Shown: piece after piece, positions 1 to 11,490 of the stretch | How the letters are laid out: the number at the start of each line of letters is the position of its first letter | How positions within the stretch are numbered: the first letter of the stretch is position 1 | From: an uncultured Pseudomonadota bacterium | GTDB lineage: Bacteria; Pseudomonadota; Gammaproteobacteria; Steroidobacterales; Steroidobacteraceae | Direction: 5' to 3' | DNA length: 54,833 nucleotides | Assembly: GCA_903884235.1 (NCBI GenBank) | Contig: CAISEB010000051.1 | Span: forward strand, 1 to 54,833 | Position numbers and translations under genes: made by a program | The notes under the pieces: generated by a model | The model's input: the letters and a program-made list of their open reading frames with translations, nothing else | Told to the model about the DNA's origin: nothing | Databases searched by the model: none

Positions 1-126
1 CCGCCGCCGCCGCCGCCCGCACCTGCGCCCGCGGCCCGTCCGCCGCCGCCCGCGCCCGCGGCACATCCGGCGCCGCCCCCACCTGCGGAGAAGCCGCACG
101 GGGAGAAGCCGCAGCGCGATCACTGA
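1..126 (+). CDS. C-terminal tail of an upstream gene, proline/alanine-rich (partial)
   Basis: The frame is open from base 1 to a TGA at 124-126 and encodes 41 residues, almost all Pro and Ala, ending in a charged segment EKPHGEKPQRDH. Strong third-position GC and the clean stop support coding. The body of the gene lies outside the window, so the function is unknown. Pro/Ala-rich tails of this sort occur on envelope or surface proteins as extended linkers, but that is only a guess here. The low-complexity codon run (CCG repeats) also means the frame could be fortuitous. Confidence 0.5.
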   Translation, partial: PPPPPPAPAPAARPPPPAPAAHPAPPPPAEKPHGEKPQRDH

Positions 127-184
127 GGCGCGCGCGCTGCTATCCTCGGCCGGGCGCCACAGCCCGGCCGGGGACCTGCTTCGC

Positions 185-565
185 ATGAAGACGCTGATCG
201 AGCCGATCCGCACGTTCCACGATCATCGCGGCTCGCTGTTCGAGCCGGTCGGCGCGGAACACCTCGGCGACAAGCAGAACGTGCACGTGGTGCTGACGGC
301 GCCCGGCCACGTCCGCGGCAACCATCACCACCTCGCCGGCACCGAGATCTCGGTCGTCACCGGCCCCGCCGAGGTGCGGCTGAAGGAAGACGGGGTGCTG
401 CACCACGTTGCGGTGCCGGCGGGCGAAACGTGGCGGTTCACGATTCCCGCGGGCGTGGCGCACGCCTACCGGAACCCGGGCCCCGGGACGATGGTGCTGA
501 TCGGGTTCAACACCGAGCTGCACGACCCGGCCCAACCCGGCGCCGTGCGCGACGAGATCCTCTGA
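185..565 (+). CDS. Cupin-domain protein, CapF-C-terminal/WxcM-like
   Basis: This 126-residue protein is a single small cupin. The first cupin motif is visible at residues 45-54 (GNHHHLAGTE, with metal-ligand candidates H47, H49 and E54) and the second at 88-96 (PAGVAHAYR, H93). The pattern of a histidine cluster, a glutamate, then 'PxGxxHxxxN' and a terminal 'DPxxP' resembles the C-terminal cupin of CapF and stand-alone sugar-epimerase-like proteins of polysaccharide biosynthesis. No sugar biosynthesis genes are visible next to it, so the substrate is unknown. It probably binds one divalent metal in the cytoplasm. The start is the first ATG after the upstream stop; the ribosome-binding site (GGGGACC) is mediocre. 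Confidence 0.8.
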   Translation: MKTLIEPIRTFHDHRGSLFEPVGAEHLGDKQNVHVVLTAPGHVRGNHHHLAGTEISVVTGPAEVRLKEDGVLHHVAVPAGETWRFTIPAGVAHAYRNPGPGTMVLIGFNTELHDPAQPGAVRDEIL

Positions 566-568
566 AAG

Positions 569-742
569 TCAGCGCGACTCGCGCTGGATGACCCGCCAGG
601 TCATCACGAAGAAGGCGGCCACGACCGCCAGCAGCACCGCCATCAGCACGGCGAGCCAACCGTGGAACCGCCAGGCCTCGCGCAGCCCGGCGACCACGCC
701 GATGGGCGTGGAGATGAGCAGCAGGGGCTTGGCGATCTTCAT
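569..742 (-). CDS. Small hydrophobic membrane protein, 57 residues
   Basis: The reverse strand carries a clean 58-codon frame starting MKIAKPLLLI and ending WRVIQRESR. There are two hydrophobic stretches: residues 6-19, and a strong one at about 29-48 rich in Ala, Val and Leu, followed by a basic end. That predicts one or two membrane passes. It sits head-to-tail after the EF-G-like gene on the same strand with about 70 bases between, and converges with the cupin gene. Codon usage (GC at third positions) matches the neighbours. I do not recognise the family. Confidence 0.6.
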   Translation of the reverse strand: MKIAKPLLLISTPIGVVAGLREAWRFHGWLAVLMAVLLAVVAAFFVMTWRVIQRESR

Positions 743-813
743 GGCGGGGCTCTTGGTACGGCAGGACGCGCGACGGACTCGCGCGTGCAGTCTAGCCGGG
801 CCGGGCGCCGGCT

Positions 814-2862
814 TCAGCCGGCGTGGGGGGCGGCGGCGTGCGCGGCGGCCAGTTCCTGCTGGCGGCGCGGCGGCACGGTCTCGTAGTGGCTGAGATCGAG
901 CGTGTACGTCCCTTGGCCTGCCGTCAGCGACTTCAGTCGCACCGCATACTCGGTGAGCTCCGCGAGCGGGACCAGCGCCGAGACCGCAAGCCCTCCGGCC
1001 GGGGTCATCGACTGGCCGGTCACGCGGCCACGCCGTGTCGCCAGATCCGCCGTCACATCGCCGATGCTGCTGCCGGGCACGGCAACCTCCGCGCGCACGA
1101 CGGGCTCGAGCACGACCGGCGCCGCCTTCGCGGCCGCCTCCGCGAAGGCGTGGCGGCCCGCGGTCACGAACGCGACCTCCTTCGAATCGACCGGATGGTG
1201 CTTGCCGTCGAGCAGCGTGACGCGGACGTCGACCATCTCGAAGCCACCGACGACACCGGCCGCGAGCCCGGCGCGCACGCCCTTCTCGACCGCCGGGATG
1301 AACTGCCCGGGAATCGCGCCACCGACCACTTCGTCGACGAACTCGAATCCGGCACCGCGCGGCAGCGGCTCGACGCGCAGGTGCACCTCGCCGAATTGTC
1401 CGGCACCGCCGGACTGCTTCTTGTGCCGGTAGTGGGCCTCGGCCGCCTGCGTGACGGTCTCCCGGTACGGTACGCGCGGCACCTGCGTCGACACCTGCAC
1501 GCCGAAGCGTTCCGTCATGCGTTCGAGCACGAGCCTGAGGTGCATCTCGCCCATGCCGTAGAGCACGGTCTCGCCGGTGCCGGCGGGATGCTCGATGCGC
1601 ACGCTCGGGTCCTCCTCGAGGACCTTGTGCAGCGTGTCGGCGAGGCGCTGCTCGTCACCGCGCTTCTGGGCCGTGATCGCGAGCCCGAGCATCGCCGGCG
1701 TGAAGCGCACGGAGCGCAGGTGCAGGTGGTCCTCGTCGTGGGAATCGTGAAGCACCGCGTCGAAGTGCAGCTCGTCGACCTTGGCCATCGCCGCGATGAC
1801 CCCGGGTCCGGCGGCGGCCAGCGGACGCTGCTCCTTGCCCTGCAGCCGGAACAGCTGCGGGACCCGCACGGGCTTTCGGCCGTCGCCGACGAACAGCGCC
1901 TGGCCCGGCCGGATCGTGCCCTGGTGCACCCGGAACAGGCCGATCTTGCCGACGTACGGATCGATCACCACCTTGAACACGTGCGCGACCACGTGCAGCG
2001 ACGGATCCGGGCGCACGGCGAACGGCCGCGCCGCCGCGCCTTCGCCGCGCTGGAACGACGGCGGATTGCCCTCGAGCGGCGACGGCGCGAGATCCGTCAG
2101 CACGCGCAGCAGTTCCGGGATGCCGACGCCGGTTTCCGCCGAGACGAAGCACACGGGCACGAGGTGACCCTCGCGCAGTGCCTGCTCGAACGCGCCGTGC
2201 AGCTGCTCGAGCGTCACCGAACCCGCCTGTTCGAGATGACGCGTCATCAGCGCCTCGTCGACCTCGACCACCTGGTCGATGATCGCCTCGTGGGCGCTGG
2301 CCACCGATCCGAAATCGGTCGCGGGGCCCGCGGCCTGGAAGTAGCAGTCGACGACCGCGTGGCCCTGCTCGGCGGGCAGGTTGAGCGGCAGGCACTCGCG
2401 CCCGAAGGCCTCGCGCAGCGCACCGAGCACGGCCTCGGGATCGGCGTCGAGGGCATCGATGCGGTTGACCACGAGGAAGCGACACAGGCCGCGTTCGCGT
2501 GCCTCGGCCATCATCCGCACCGTCACGGGCTCAGGCCCGGTCGCGGCATTGACGACCACCGCGACCGATTCGACCGCGGCGAGCACGCTGACGGCACGCC
2601 CGGCGAAGTCGGGCAGGCCCGGTGCGTCGAGCAGGGTCACGTGCCGGCCGTGCGAGTCGAAGCCGCAGGTCGCGACGTCGAGGGAATGCTGGTGGCGGCG
2701 CTCGAGGGGGTCGTGATCGCAGACCGAGGTGCCACGCGCGACGCTGCCGCGCACGCGCAGCGCGCCGGCGGCGTGCAGCAGGGCCTCGGCCAGCGTCGTC
2801 TTGCCGGAGCCGGCCTGGCCGACGAGGGCGACGTTGCACAGGTTCGGGAGTTCGGTGGTCAT
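814..2862 (-). CDS. EF-G-like translational GTPase (fusA2-type paralogue)
   Basis: This 682-residue protein has the EF-G layout. The G domain carries a P-loop (GQAGSGKT, residues 15-22), a G3 motif (DAPG, 79-82) and a G4 motif (NRID, 133-136). Domain II, a domain III/IV region and the C-terminal EF-G fold follow. Length fits EF-G and EF-G-like proteins. Two oddities mark it as the divergent paralogue rather than housekeeping FusA. G3 reads DAPGLPDF, where canonical EF-G has DTPGHVDF, so the GTP-hydrolysis histidine is leucine. G4 has Arg for Lys. No rpsL, rpsG or tuf genes lie nearby. The start is taken at the ATG preceded by GGAGGTG at good spacing; a longer frame upstream lacks such a site. 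A short hairpin (806-823) overlaps its stop codon. Role in translation is unknown. Confidence 0.85.
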   Translation of the reverse strand: MTTELPNLCNVALVGQAGSGKTTLAEALLHAAGALRVRGSVARGTSVCDHDPLERRHQHSLDVATCGFDSHGRHVTLLDAPGLPDFAGRAVSVLAAVESVAVVVNAATGPEPVTVRMMAEARERGLCRFLVVNRIDALDADPEAVLGALREAFGRECLPLNLPAEQGHAVVDCYFQAAGPATDFGSVASAHEAIIDQVVEVDEALMTRHLEQAGSVTLEQLHGAFEQALREGHLVPVCFVSAETGVGIPELLRVLTDLAPSPLEGNPPSFQRGEGAAARPFAVRPDPSLHVVAHVFKVVIDPYVGKIGLFRVHQGTIRPGQALFVGDGRKPVRVPQLFRLQGKEQRPLAAAGPGVIAAMAKVDELHFDAVLHDSHDEDHLHLRSVRFTPAMLGLAITAQKRGDEQRLADTLHKVLEEDPSVRIEHPAGTGETVLYGMGEMHLRLVLERMTERFGVQVSTQVPRVPYRETVTQAAEAHYRHKKQSGGAGQFGEVHLRVEPLPRGAGFEFVDEVVGGAIPGQFIPAVEKGVRAGLAAGVVGGFEMVDVRVTLLDGKHHPVDSKEVAFVTAGRHAFAEAAAKAAPVVLEPVVRAEVAVPGSSIGDVTADLATRRGRVTGQSMTPAGGLAVSALVPLAELTEYAVRLKSLTAGQGTYTLDLSHYETVPPRRQQELAAAHAAAPHAG

Positions 2863-3070
2863 GCTGGGCACCTCCGCGATCACGCTAACCGAGTCCGCCG
2901 GGGGGTCCGGTCCGGATCTTCCGCAGCGCCCGGGGTCCGGGCGGCCGGGACGCCCCCGCGCGCTTGCCAGCACCACGCCTGGCAACGCACCATCCGCGTC
3001 GGATCCGGCGGGTCGGAGGCGCTAGTATTGGCGCCGCACCCGTCCCGTCCCAATCCGCCCCGGGGAAACC

Positions 3071-4438
3071 ATGGCCGACCCAATCGTTCGAGACGCAGCC
3101 GCGGCGCGGCAGTTCATTCAGGACCGCGGCATCGAGCACGTCAAGCTCGGCGTGTTCGACGGCGACGCCATCCTGCGCGGCAAGTACATCGCCCGCGACA
3201 AGTTCCTCAGTGCGCTCGACAAGGGCCTCGGCTTCTGCGACGTGATCCTCGGCTGGGACTCGAACGACCAGCTGATCGATGGCCTCGGCTTCACCGGCTG
3301 GCACACGGCCTACCCCGACGCCGCCGTGCGCGTGCTGCCCGGGACCCTGCGCGAGATCCCCTGGGAGCCGAAGACGGCGCTGTTCCTCGGCGAATTCGCG
3401 GGCGCCGCCGAGGCGGTCTGCCCGCGCGCGACGCTGCGCCGGGTGCTGGATCGGGCGCACGGCCTCGGCTACGCCGTCAGCGCCGCGGCGGAATTCGAGT
3501 TCTTCATGTTCGAGGAGACCCCGGACTCGATCCGCGCCAAGGGCTACCGGGGCCTGAAGCCGATGACCCCGGGCTTCTTCGGCTACTCGGTGCTGCGCAA
3601 CAGCGTGCATGCCGAGCTCTACCAGGAACTGCTCGACCTCGGCCAGCAGATGCGCTTCCCGATCGAGGGCCTGCACACCGAGACCGGCCCCGGTGTGCTG
3701 GAGGCGGCGCTCGTGTACTGCGAGGCGCTCGAGGCCGCCGACCGCGCGGCGCTGTTCAAGACCTTCGTCAAGGCGCTCGCGCAGCGCCGCGGCCTGATGG
3801 CGACGTTCATGGCGAAGTGGTCGAACAGCGTGCCGGGCCAGAGCGGCCACCTGCACGTCTCGCTGAAGACGCTCGATGGCAAGACCGTGTTCCACGACCC
3901 CTCGCAGCCCGAGGAGATGAGCCAGGCGATGCGCTGGTTCATCGGCGGCCAGCAGGCGCTGATGCCGGAACTCCTGTCGATGGTCGCCTCGACGGTCAAC
4001 AGCTACTCGCGCCTCGTGCCCGGCTTCTGGGCGCCGACGTCGGCGACCTGGGGCGTCGAGAACCGCACGACGGCACTGCGCGTCATCAAGGGCGGCGCGC
4101 ACAGTCAGCGCGTCGAGTACCGCATCGCCGCCGCCGACATCAACCCGTACCTCGCCCTCGCCGCGGCGATCGGCTCGGGGCTCTGGGGCATTGAGCACAA
4201 GGTCGAGCCGGACGCGCCGATCGTCGGCAATGCCTACGACCGCGACCATCCGAAGAAGCGCCGCCTGCCGGGCACGCTGACCGAGGCGGCCGACCGCCTC
4301 GTGGCGTCGAAGGCTGGCCGCGAACTGTTCGGCGGCGCCTTCGTCGAGCACCACGCGCAGACCCGCCGCCACGAGGAGATCGAGTTCCGCAAGACGATCA
4401 CCGACTGGGAACTCGCCCGTTACTTCGAGATCATCTAG
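3071..4438 (+). CDS. Glutamine-synthetase-family gamma-glutamyl-amine ligase
   Basis: This 455-residue protein of the glutamine synthetase superfamily should join the gamma-carboxyl of glutamate to an amine using ATP. Visible catalytic features are the metal-binding EFEF at 141-144, the HLHVS segment at 260-264 and the R-x-E-x-R substrate motif at 347-351 (RVEYR). The loop after the second domain reads MAKW where most GS proteins have MAKP. The N-terminal sequence and length match the PuuA/GlnT-type ligases rather than nitrogen-assimilating GlnA. It heads a tight + strand run with aldehyde dehydrogenase, alcohol dehydrogenase, amidotransferase and ethanolamine-type permease. The alcohol dehydrogenase makes an amino-alcohol such as ethanolamine a better substrate guess than putrescine. 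A second ligase of this superfamily is encoded at 15185-16552. Confidence 0.85.
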   Translation: MADPIVRDAAAARQFIQDRGIEHVKLGVFDGDAILRGKYIARDKFLSALDKGLGFCDVILGWDSNDQLIDGLGFTGWHTAYPDAAVRVLPGTLREIPWEPKTALFLGEFAGAAEAVCPRATLRRVLDRAHGLGYAVSAAAEFEFFMFEETPDSIRAKGYRGLKPMTPGFFGYSVLRNSVHAELYQELLDLGQQMRFPIEGLHTETGPGVLEAALVYCEALEAADRAALFKTFVKALAQRRGLMATFMAKWSNSVPGQSGHLHVSLKTLDGKTVFHDPSQPEEMSQAMRWFIGGQQALMPELLSMVASTVNSYSRLVPGFWAPTSATWGVENRTTALRVIKGGAHSQRVEYRIAAADINPYLALAAAIGSGLWGIEHKVEPDAPIVGNAYDRDHPKKRRLPGTLTEAADRLVASKAGRELFGGAFVEHHAQTRRHEEIEFRKTITDWELARYFEII

Positions 4439-4444
4439 AGCACC

Positions 4445-5832
4445 ATGAGCGCCATACAGAACACCACGAGCCCGGTCGACGGCAGCATCTACGTCGAGCG
4501 CCCGCTCGCCGACGCCGCAGCCATCGACGCCGCGCTCGACCGCGCCACGCGGGCGCAGCCTGGCTGGGCGGCGATCCCGCTCGCCGAGCGCATCGCACTC
4601 CTGTCGCGCGCCGTCGACGCGTTCGTCGCCCGCGGCGCCGAGATCGCCCCGGAGATCAGCTGGCAGATGGGCCGGCCCGTGCGCCACGCGCCGGGCGAAG
4701 TCCGCGGCTTCGAGGAACGTGCGCGGCACATGCTGGCGATCGCGCCGGAGGCACTCGCCCCGGTGGAACCCGCGGCGAAGGCGGGCTTCGTGCGCCAGAT
4801 CAAGCGCGTGCCGCTCGGCGTCGTCGCCGTCGTCGCGCCGTGGAACTATCCCTACCTGACCGCCGTGAACGCCGTCATCCCCGCGCTGATCGCCGGCAAC
4901 GCGGTGGTGCTCAAGCACTCGCACCAGACGCCGCTGTGCGCGGAACGCTTCGCCGAGGCGTTCATGGCCGCGGGGTTGCCGGAGGGTGTGTTCCAGTTCC
5001 TGCACCTGTCGCACGCCGACACCTCGCGCCTGATGGGCGACGGGCGCGTCGCCAACGTCTGCTTCACGGGTTCGGTCGCCGGCGGCCGCGCCGTCGTCGA
5101 GGCGACGGCGCGCGGTTTCGCGACCGCCGGACTCGAGCTCGGCGGCAAGGATCCGGCCTACGTGCGTGCCGACGCCAACCTCGCCCATGCGATCGACACG
5201 CTGGTCGACGGCGCCTTCTTCAATGCCGGCCAGTCCTGCTGTGGCATCAAGCGCATCTACGTCGCCGACGCGCTCTACGATGCGTTCATCGAAGGCGCGG
5301 TCGCGCTGACGCATCAGTACCGGCTCGGCTCGCCGCTCGACCCGGAGACGACGCTCGGCCCCGTGGTACGCACGTCCGCGGCCGAAATCGTGCGCGGCCA
5401 GGTCGCCGACGCCGTGCGCCGCGGCGCCCGCCAGGTCGTCGACACCGCGCGCTTCGCGGCCGACCGGGTCGGCTCGCCGTACCTCGCGCCGCAGATCCTC
5501 GTGGACGTCGATCACACGATGCCGATCATGCGCGAGGAAACCTTCGGTCCTGCCGTCGGGATCATGCGCGTGCGCTCGGACGACGAGGCCGTGGCGCGCA
5601 TGAACGACAGCGACTTCGGCCTCACCGCCGCGGTGTTCTCGGCGGATGCCGCGGCGGCGGAGCTCATCGCCGACCAGCTGGAGACCGGCACCGTGTTCCT
5701 CAATCGCTGCGACTACCTCGACCCTGCGCTCGCCTGGACGGGCGTGAAGCACTCCGGTCGCGGCTGCACGCTCTCGCGCGTCGGCTTCGAGCAGCTGACG
5801 CGCCCCAAGTCCTATCACTTCAAGGTCACGCT

Positions 5833-5836
<4 letters not shown>
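4445..5836 (+). CDS. NAD(P)+-dependent aldehyde dehydrogenase
   Basis: This 463-residue aldehyde dehydrogenase should oxidise an aldehyde to the carboxylate with NAD(P)+. It shows the full set of family signatures: PWNYP with N134, FTGS at 207-210, ELGGKD at 231-236 with general base E231, and the nucleophile C265 in GQSCC. It lies 6 bases after the ligase gene, and its stop overlaps the next start (ATGA). In the pathway proposed here it would oxidise gamma-glutamyl-aminoacetaldehyde to gamma-glutamylglycine. In a putrescine pathway it would be PuuC (gamma-glutamyl-aminobutyraldehyde). Sequence alone does not separate these. Confidence 0.9.
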
Positions 5837-7002
<1,166 letters not shown>

Positions 7003-7006
7003 GCCC

Positions 7007-7864
7007 ATGGCGATGCCCCGGATCCTGGTAATCGACGGCAACGTCGAGGAGATCCGGGCGCGGCAGCGCGCCGCGCTCGGCTACGACTCCGGCGACGGCT
7101 ATGCGCGCGTGCTCGGCGCGCTCTTGCCCGGCGTGCGGTGCGACGTGATCCGGCCGGGCGATGGTCCCGCGCCGCTGCCGCCCGGTCGCTCGCTCGAGGA
7201 CTACGACGGCGCGACGATGACCGGCTCCGCGCTCAACATCTACACCGGCGGTGCGCCGGTCGAGCGTCAGGTCGAGGCGGCGCGCGCCGTGCTCGAGGCC
7301 GGCGTGCCGTTCTTCGGCAGCTGCTGGGGCCTGCAGGTGGCGGTGACCGCGGCCGGCGGCAGCGTGCGCGCCAATCCGCGCGGCCGGGAGTTCGGCTTCG
7401 CGCGGCGCATCCTGCTGAGCGACGCCGGACGCGCCCACCCGATGTACGCGGGCAAGCCCGCCGTGTTCGAGGCGCCGACGATCCACCGCGACGAAGTCGC
7501 GGTGCTGCCCGCGGGCGCGAGCGTGCTCGCCGGCAACGAGATGAGCCTGCAGGCGGCGACGTTCACGTACCGCGGCGGCACGGTCTGGGGCGTGCAGTAC
7601 CACCCGGAGTACGACTTCCTCGACATTGCCGCGGCCGCCGAGCGCTACGGCCAGACGCTCGTCGACGAGGGCCTGTTCAGCGACCCCGCGGCGCTCGCTG
7701 AATTCGCGGGCGACCTGCGCAAGCTGCAGCAGCATCCGGCGGACGGCGCGCTCGCCTGGAAGCACGGCCTCGGCCCGGCGATGACGGACCCCGCGCTCCG
7801 GCTCGCGGAGATCCGCAACTGGCTCGAGCAGCAGGTGCTGCCGCGCGCAGCGCGGCATGGCTGA
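7007..7864 (+). CDS. Class I glutamine amidotransferase / gamma-glutamyl hydrolase-like
   Basis: This 285-residue stand-alone class I glutaminase domain has a complete triad: C106 in GSCWG, with H199 and E201 in VQYHPEYD. It lacks any synthetase domain, so it is likely a hydrolase. By position it would release glutamate from a gamma-glutamyl product (gamma-glutamylglycine or gamma-glutamyl-GABA), the job done by PuuD in the Puu pathway. The sequence looks closer to GMP-synthase-type GATases than to PuuD (peptidase C26), so this would be a functional analogue rather than a clear orthologue. The chosen ATG lies 4 bases after the preceding stop; the frame is open a little further upstream. Its end overlaps the permease gene by 8 bases. 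Confidence 0.8.
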   Translation: MAMPRILVIDGNVEEIRARQRAALGYDSGDGYARVLGALLPGVRCDVIRPGDGPAPLPPGRSLEDYDGATMTGSALNIYTGGAPVERQVEAARAVLEAGVPFFGSCWGLQVAVTAAGGSVRANPRGREFGFARRILLSDAGRAHPMYAGKPAVFEAPTIHRDEVAVLPAGASVLAGNEMSLQAATFTYRGGTVWGVQYHPEYDFLDIAAAAERYGQTLVDEGLFSDPAALAEFAGDLRKLQQHPADGALAWKHGLGPAMTDPALRLAEIRNWLEQQVLPRAARHG

Positions 7865-9239
7865 GCCCGCGCTCGCCCGCACGCTCGGTGGCCTGCACCT
7901 GTGGGGCATCGCCGTCGGTCTCGTGATTTCGGGCGAGTACTTCGGCTGGAGCTACGGCTGGGCCCAGGCCGGCACGCTCGGCTTCCTCGTCACCACCGTG
8001 TTCATCGCGCTGATGTACACGACCTTCATCTTCAGCTACACGGAACTGACCACCGCGATCCCGCACGCCGGCGGCCCGTTCGCCTACAGCTACCGGGCCT
8101 TCGGGCCCGCCGGTGGCTACGTGGCGGGCTTCGCGACGCTGGTGGAGTTCGTGTTCGCGCCGCCGGCGATCGCGCTGGCGATCGGCGCCTACCTCAACGT
8201 CCAGTTCCCGTCACTGTCCGCGCGCGGTGCGGCGGTCGGCGCCTACGTCGTGTTCATGGCCCTGAACATGGCCGGCGTCACGATCGCGGCGACCTTCGAG
8301 CTCGTGGTCACGGTGCTCGCGATCGTCGAGCTGCTGGTGTTCATGGGCGTCGTCAGCGGCGGCTTCGCGTGGTCCAACTTCGCGGCGCACGGCTGGTCCG
8401 GCGCGGATGCGCCGTCGCTCGCGTCGGTTGGCGGAATCTTCGCCGCCATCCCGTTCGCGATCTGGTTCTTCCTCGCGATCGAGGGCGCGGCGATGGCGGC
8501 CGAGGAGGCGCGCGAACCGCGTCGCACGATTCCGCGGGCGTACATCGGCGGGATCCTGACGCTCGTGGTGCTTGCCTTCGGCACCATGATCTTCGCCGGC
8601 GCGGTCGGCGACTGGCGCGCGCTCGCCAACATCAACGACCCGCTGCCGCAGGCGATGAAGATCGTCGTCGGCGCGCAGAGCGGCTGGCTGCACCTGCTGG
8701 TGTGGATCGGGCTGCTGGGCCTGATCGCCTCGTTCCACGGCATCATCATGGGCTACTCGCGCCAGATCTACGCGCTCGCCCGCGCCGGGTTCCTGCCGCG
8801 GGTCCTCGCGAGCGTGCACCCGCGGCTGCGGACGCCGTGGGTCGCGATCCTCGCCGGCGGGATCGTCGGCATCGCGGCGATCTATTCGGACCGCTGGGTG
8901 ACGATCGCCGGCCAGCCACTGACGGCCAGCATCGTCACCATGTCGGCGCTCGGCGCGATCGTCATGTACATCACGAGCCTGGCGAGCCTGTTCCGCCTGC
9001 GGCGCCGGGAGCCCAGGCTCGAACGGCCGTTCCGCACGCCCGCGTACCCGGTATTCCCGGGCATCGCGCTCGTGCTCGCGCTGGTGTCCCTGGTGGCGAT
9101 CGTCTGGGACAACCTGCTGCTGTCGGGACTGTTCCTCGGCACCGGGCTGCTCGGCGGGGCGCTGACGCTGTACCGCGCCCGGCAGGGGCGGCTCGCCCCC
9201 GCCGACGCCCTGCTCGAGGCGGGTCCCACCGGGCCGTGA
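7857..9239 (+). CDS. eat: APC-family permease, ethanolamine permease-like
   Basis: This 460-residue integral membrane protein has about 12 hydrophobic segments. The N-terminal ISGEYFGWSYGWAQAG and following residues match the ethanolamine permease branch of the amino acid/polyamine/organocation superfamily, which brings ethanolamine into the cytoplasm by ion-coupled transport. The conserved stretch near residue 220 (EGAAMAAEEAREPRRTIPRA) is typical of APC carriers. It overlaps the amidotransferase gene by 8 bases, so it belongs to the same transcript. This is the main reason for proposing ethanolamine as the substrate of the preceding four enzymes. I infer substrate specificity from resemblance only; related amino acid permeases are an alternative. 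Confidence 0.8.
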   Translation: MAEPALARTLGGLHLWGIAVGLVISGEYFGWSYGWAQAGTLGFLVTTVFIALMYTTFIFSYTELTTAIPHAGGPFAYSYRAFGPAGGYVAGFATLVEFVFAPPAIALAIGAYLNVQFPSLSARGAAVGAYVVFMALNMAGVTIAATFELVVTVLAIVELLVFMGVVSGGFAWSNFAAHGWSGADAPSLASVGGIFAAIPFAIWFFLAIEGAAMAAEEAREPRRTIPRAYIGGILTLVVLAFGTMIFAGAVGDWRALANINDPLPQAMKIVVGAQSGWLHLLVWIGLLGLIASFHGIIMGYSRQIYALARAGFLPRVLASVHPRLRTPWVAILAGGIVGIAAIYSDRWVTIAGQPLTASIVTMSALGAIVMYITSLASLFRLRRREPRLERPFRTPAYPVFPGIALVLALVSLVAIVWDNLLLSGLFLGTGLLGGALTLYRARQGRLAPADALLEAGPTGP

Positions 9240-9316
9240 CGGCCCCGCCCGGTCCCGGTAACCTACGGAGGCCACGGCCACCCCCGGTGTGCCGCCCGGC
9301 CGCGAAGGAGATCGCC

Positions 9317-10374
9317 ATGAGATTCGTGCTCCCCCTGGTCCTCGCCCTCGCCACGCTCTCGGCCCCCGCGGCGCGGGCTGACGACCCGAAGAAGCTGCGC
9401 ATCATCAGCTGGGCGGACTACGTGCCCGCGGAGGTGATCGCGGACTTCAAGAAGGAGACCGGGATCCAGGTCGAGGTCACGCTCTCGAACAACGAGGAGA
9501 TGATCTCGAAGCTGCGCGCCACTGGCGGCGCCGGCTTCGACCTCGCGCAGCCTTCGCAGGATCGCATCCTTGGCGCGCAGCAGGAATTCCGCATCTACCG
9601 GCCGATCGACCTCTCCAAGGTCAAGATCGAGCAGTTCATGCCGGACCTGCTCGAGACCGTGAAGAAAAACGCCTCGATCGACGGCAAGCTGTATGCGCTG
9701 CCCTACGTCTGGGGTGCCGAGGCGCTGGTCGTCAATAGCAAGAAGGCCAAGATCGCCGACTACACGGACCTCTGCAGGCCCGAGCTCAAGGGCAAGACCG
9801 CCGTCCGGCTGAAGCGGCCGACGCTGATGGCCTTCGCGCTCGCCTCCGGCAAGGACCCGTTCGCGCTGTACGGCAACATCAAGGCCTACACCGCGCTGAT
9901 GGAGGAAGTCGGCAGGACGCTGATCGCCTGCAAGCCGAACTTCCGCTTCTTCTACGACAACAAGGACCAGCTCCTGAACGGCGTGCGTTCCGGCGAGGTC
10001 GTCGCGGCGATGATGTGGGACTCGGGCGCCTGGAACCTCAATCGCGAGAACCCGGACATCCACTTCGTGAACCCGAAGTCCGGCGCGATCGCCTGGCTCG
10101 ACACCTATGCGCTGCCGGCGCGTGGCAAGAACGAGGCCGGTGCCTACGCCTGGATCAACTTCACGATGCGCCCGGCCGAAGCCGCCAAGATCGCCAAGGC
10201 GATCGGCAACTTCACCGCCTCGAAGGGCGCCGACGCGCTGATGGATCCGCGCTTCAAGAAGCAGTTCGCCGACTCGTTCCCGGACGGCTTCAAGAACGTG
10301 AAGTGGTACCCGGCGATCCCCCCCGGCCTCGAGGAGATCGAGGGCCGGGTGCTCGATCGCATCAAGGCGGCCAA

Positions 10375-10378
<4 letters not shown>
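9317..10378 (+). CDS. potF: Polyamine ABC transporter, periplasmic binding protein (PotD/PotF-like)
   Basis: This 353-residue secreted protein has a signal peptide of about 21 residues (cleavage after ARA) and the PotD/PotF opening KLRIISWADYVPAEVI. It should capture putrescine or spermidine in the periplasm for the PotABC-type importer encoded immediately downstream. A GAAGGAG ribosome-binding site stands 6-7 bases before the ATG, which decides the start against a longer open frame. There is a 77-base gap from the permease gene. The gene ends in a 4-base overlap (TTGA) with the ATPase gene. Which polyamine it prefers cannot be read from the sequence. Confidence 0.9.

Positions 10379-11482
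<1,104 letters not shown>

Positions 11483-11490
<8 letters not shown>

Noticed and set aside
823-5818. Long Arg/Ala/Val-rich frames antisense to the EF-G-like and ligase/dehydrogenase genes
   Set aside because: They overlap genes with complete catalytic motifs and show no motif themselves; high GC explains their length.
9240-9316. Extending the periplasmic binding protein N-terminally, since its frame stays open upstream through the permease gene
   Set aside because: The signal peptide and a GAAGGAG site define the ATG at 9317; upstream codons read as Arg-rich antigenic noise within the permease gene.
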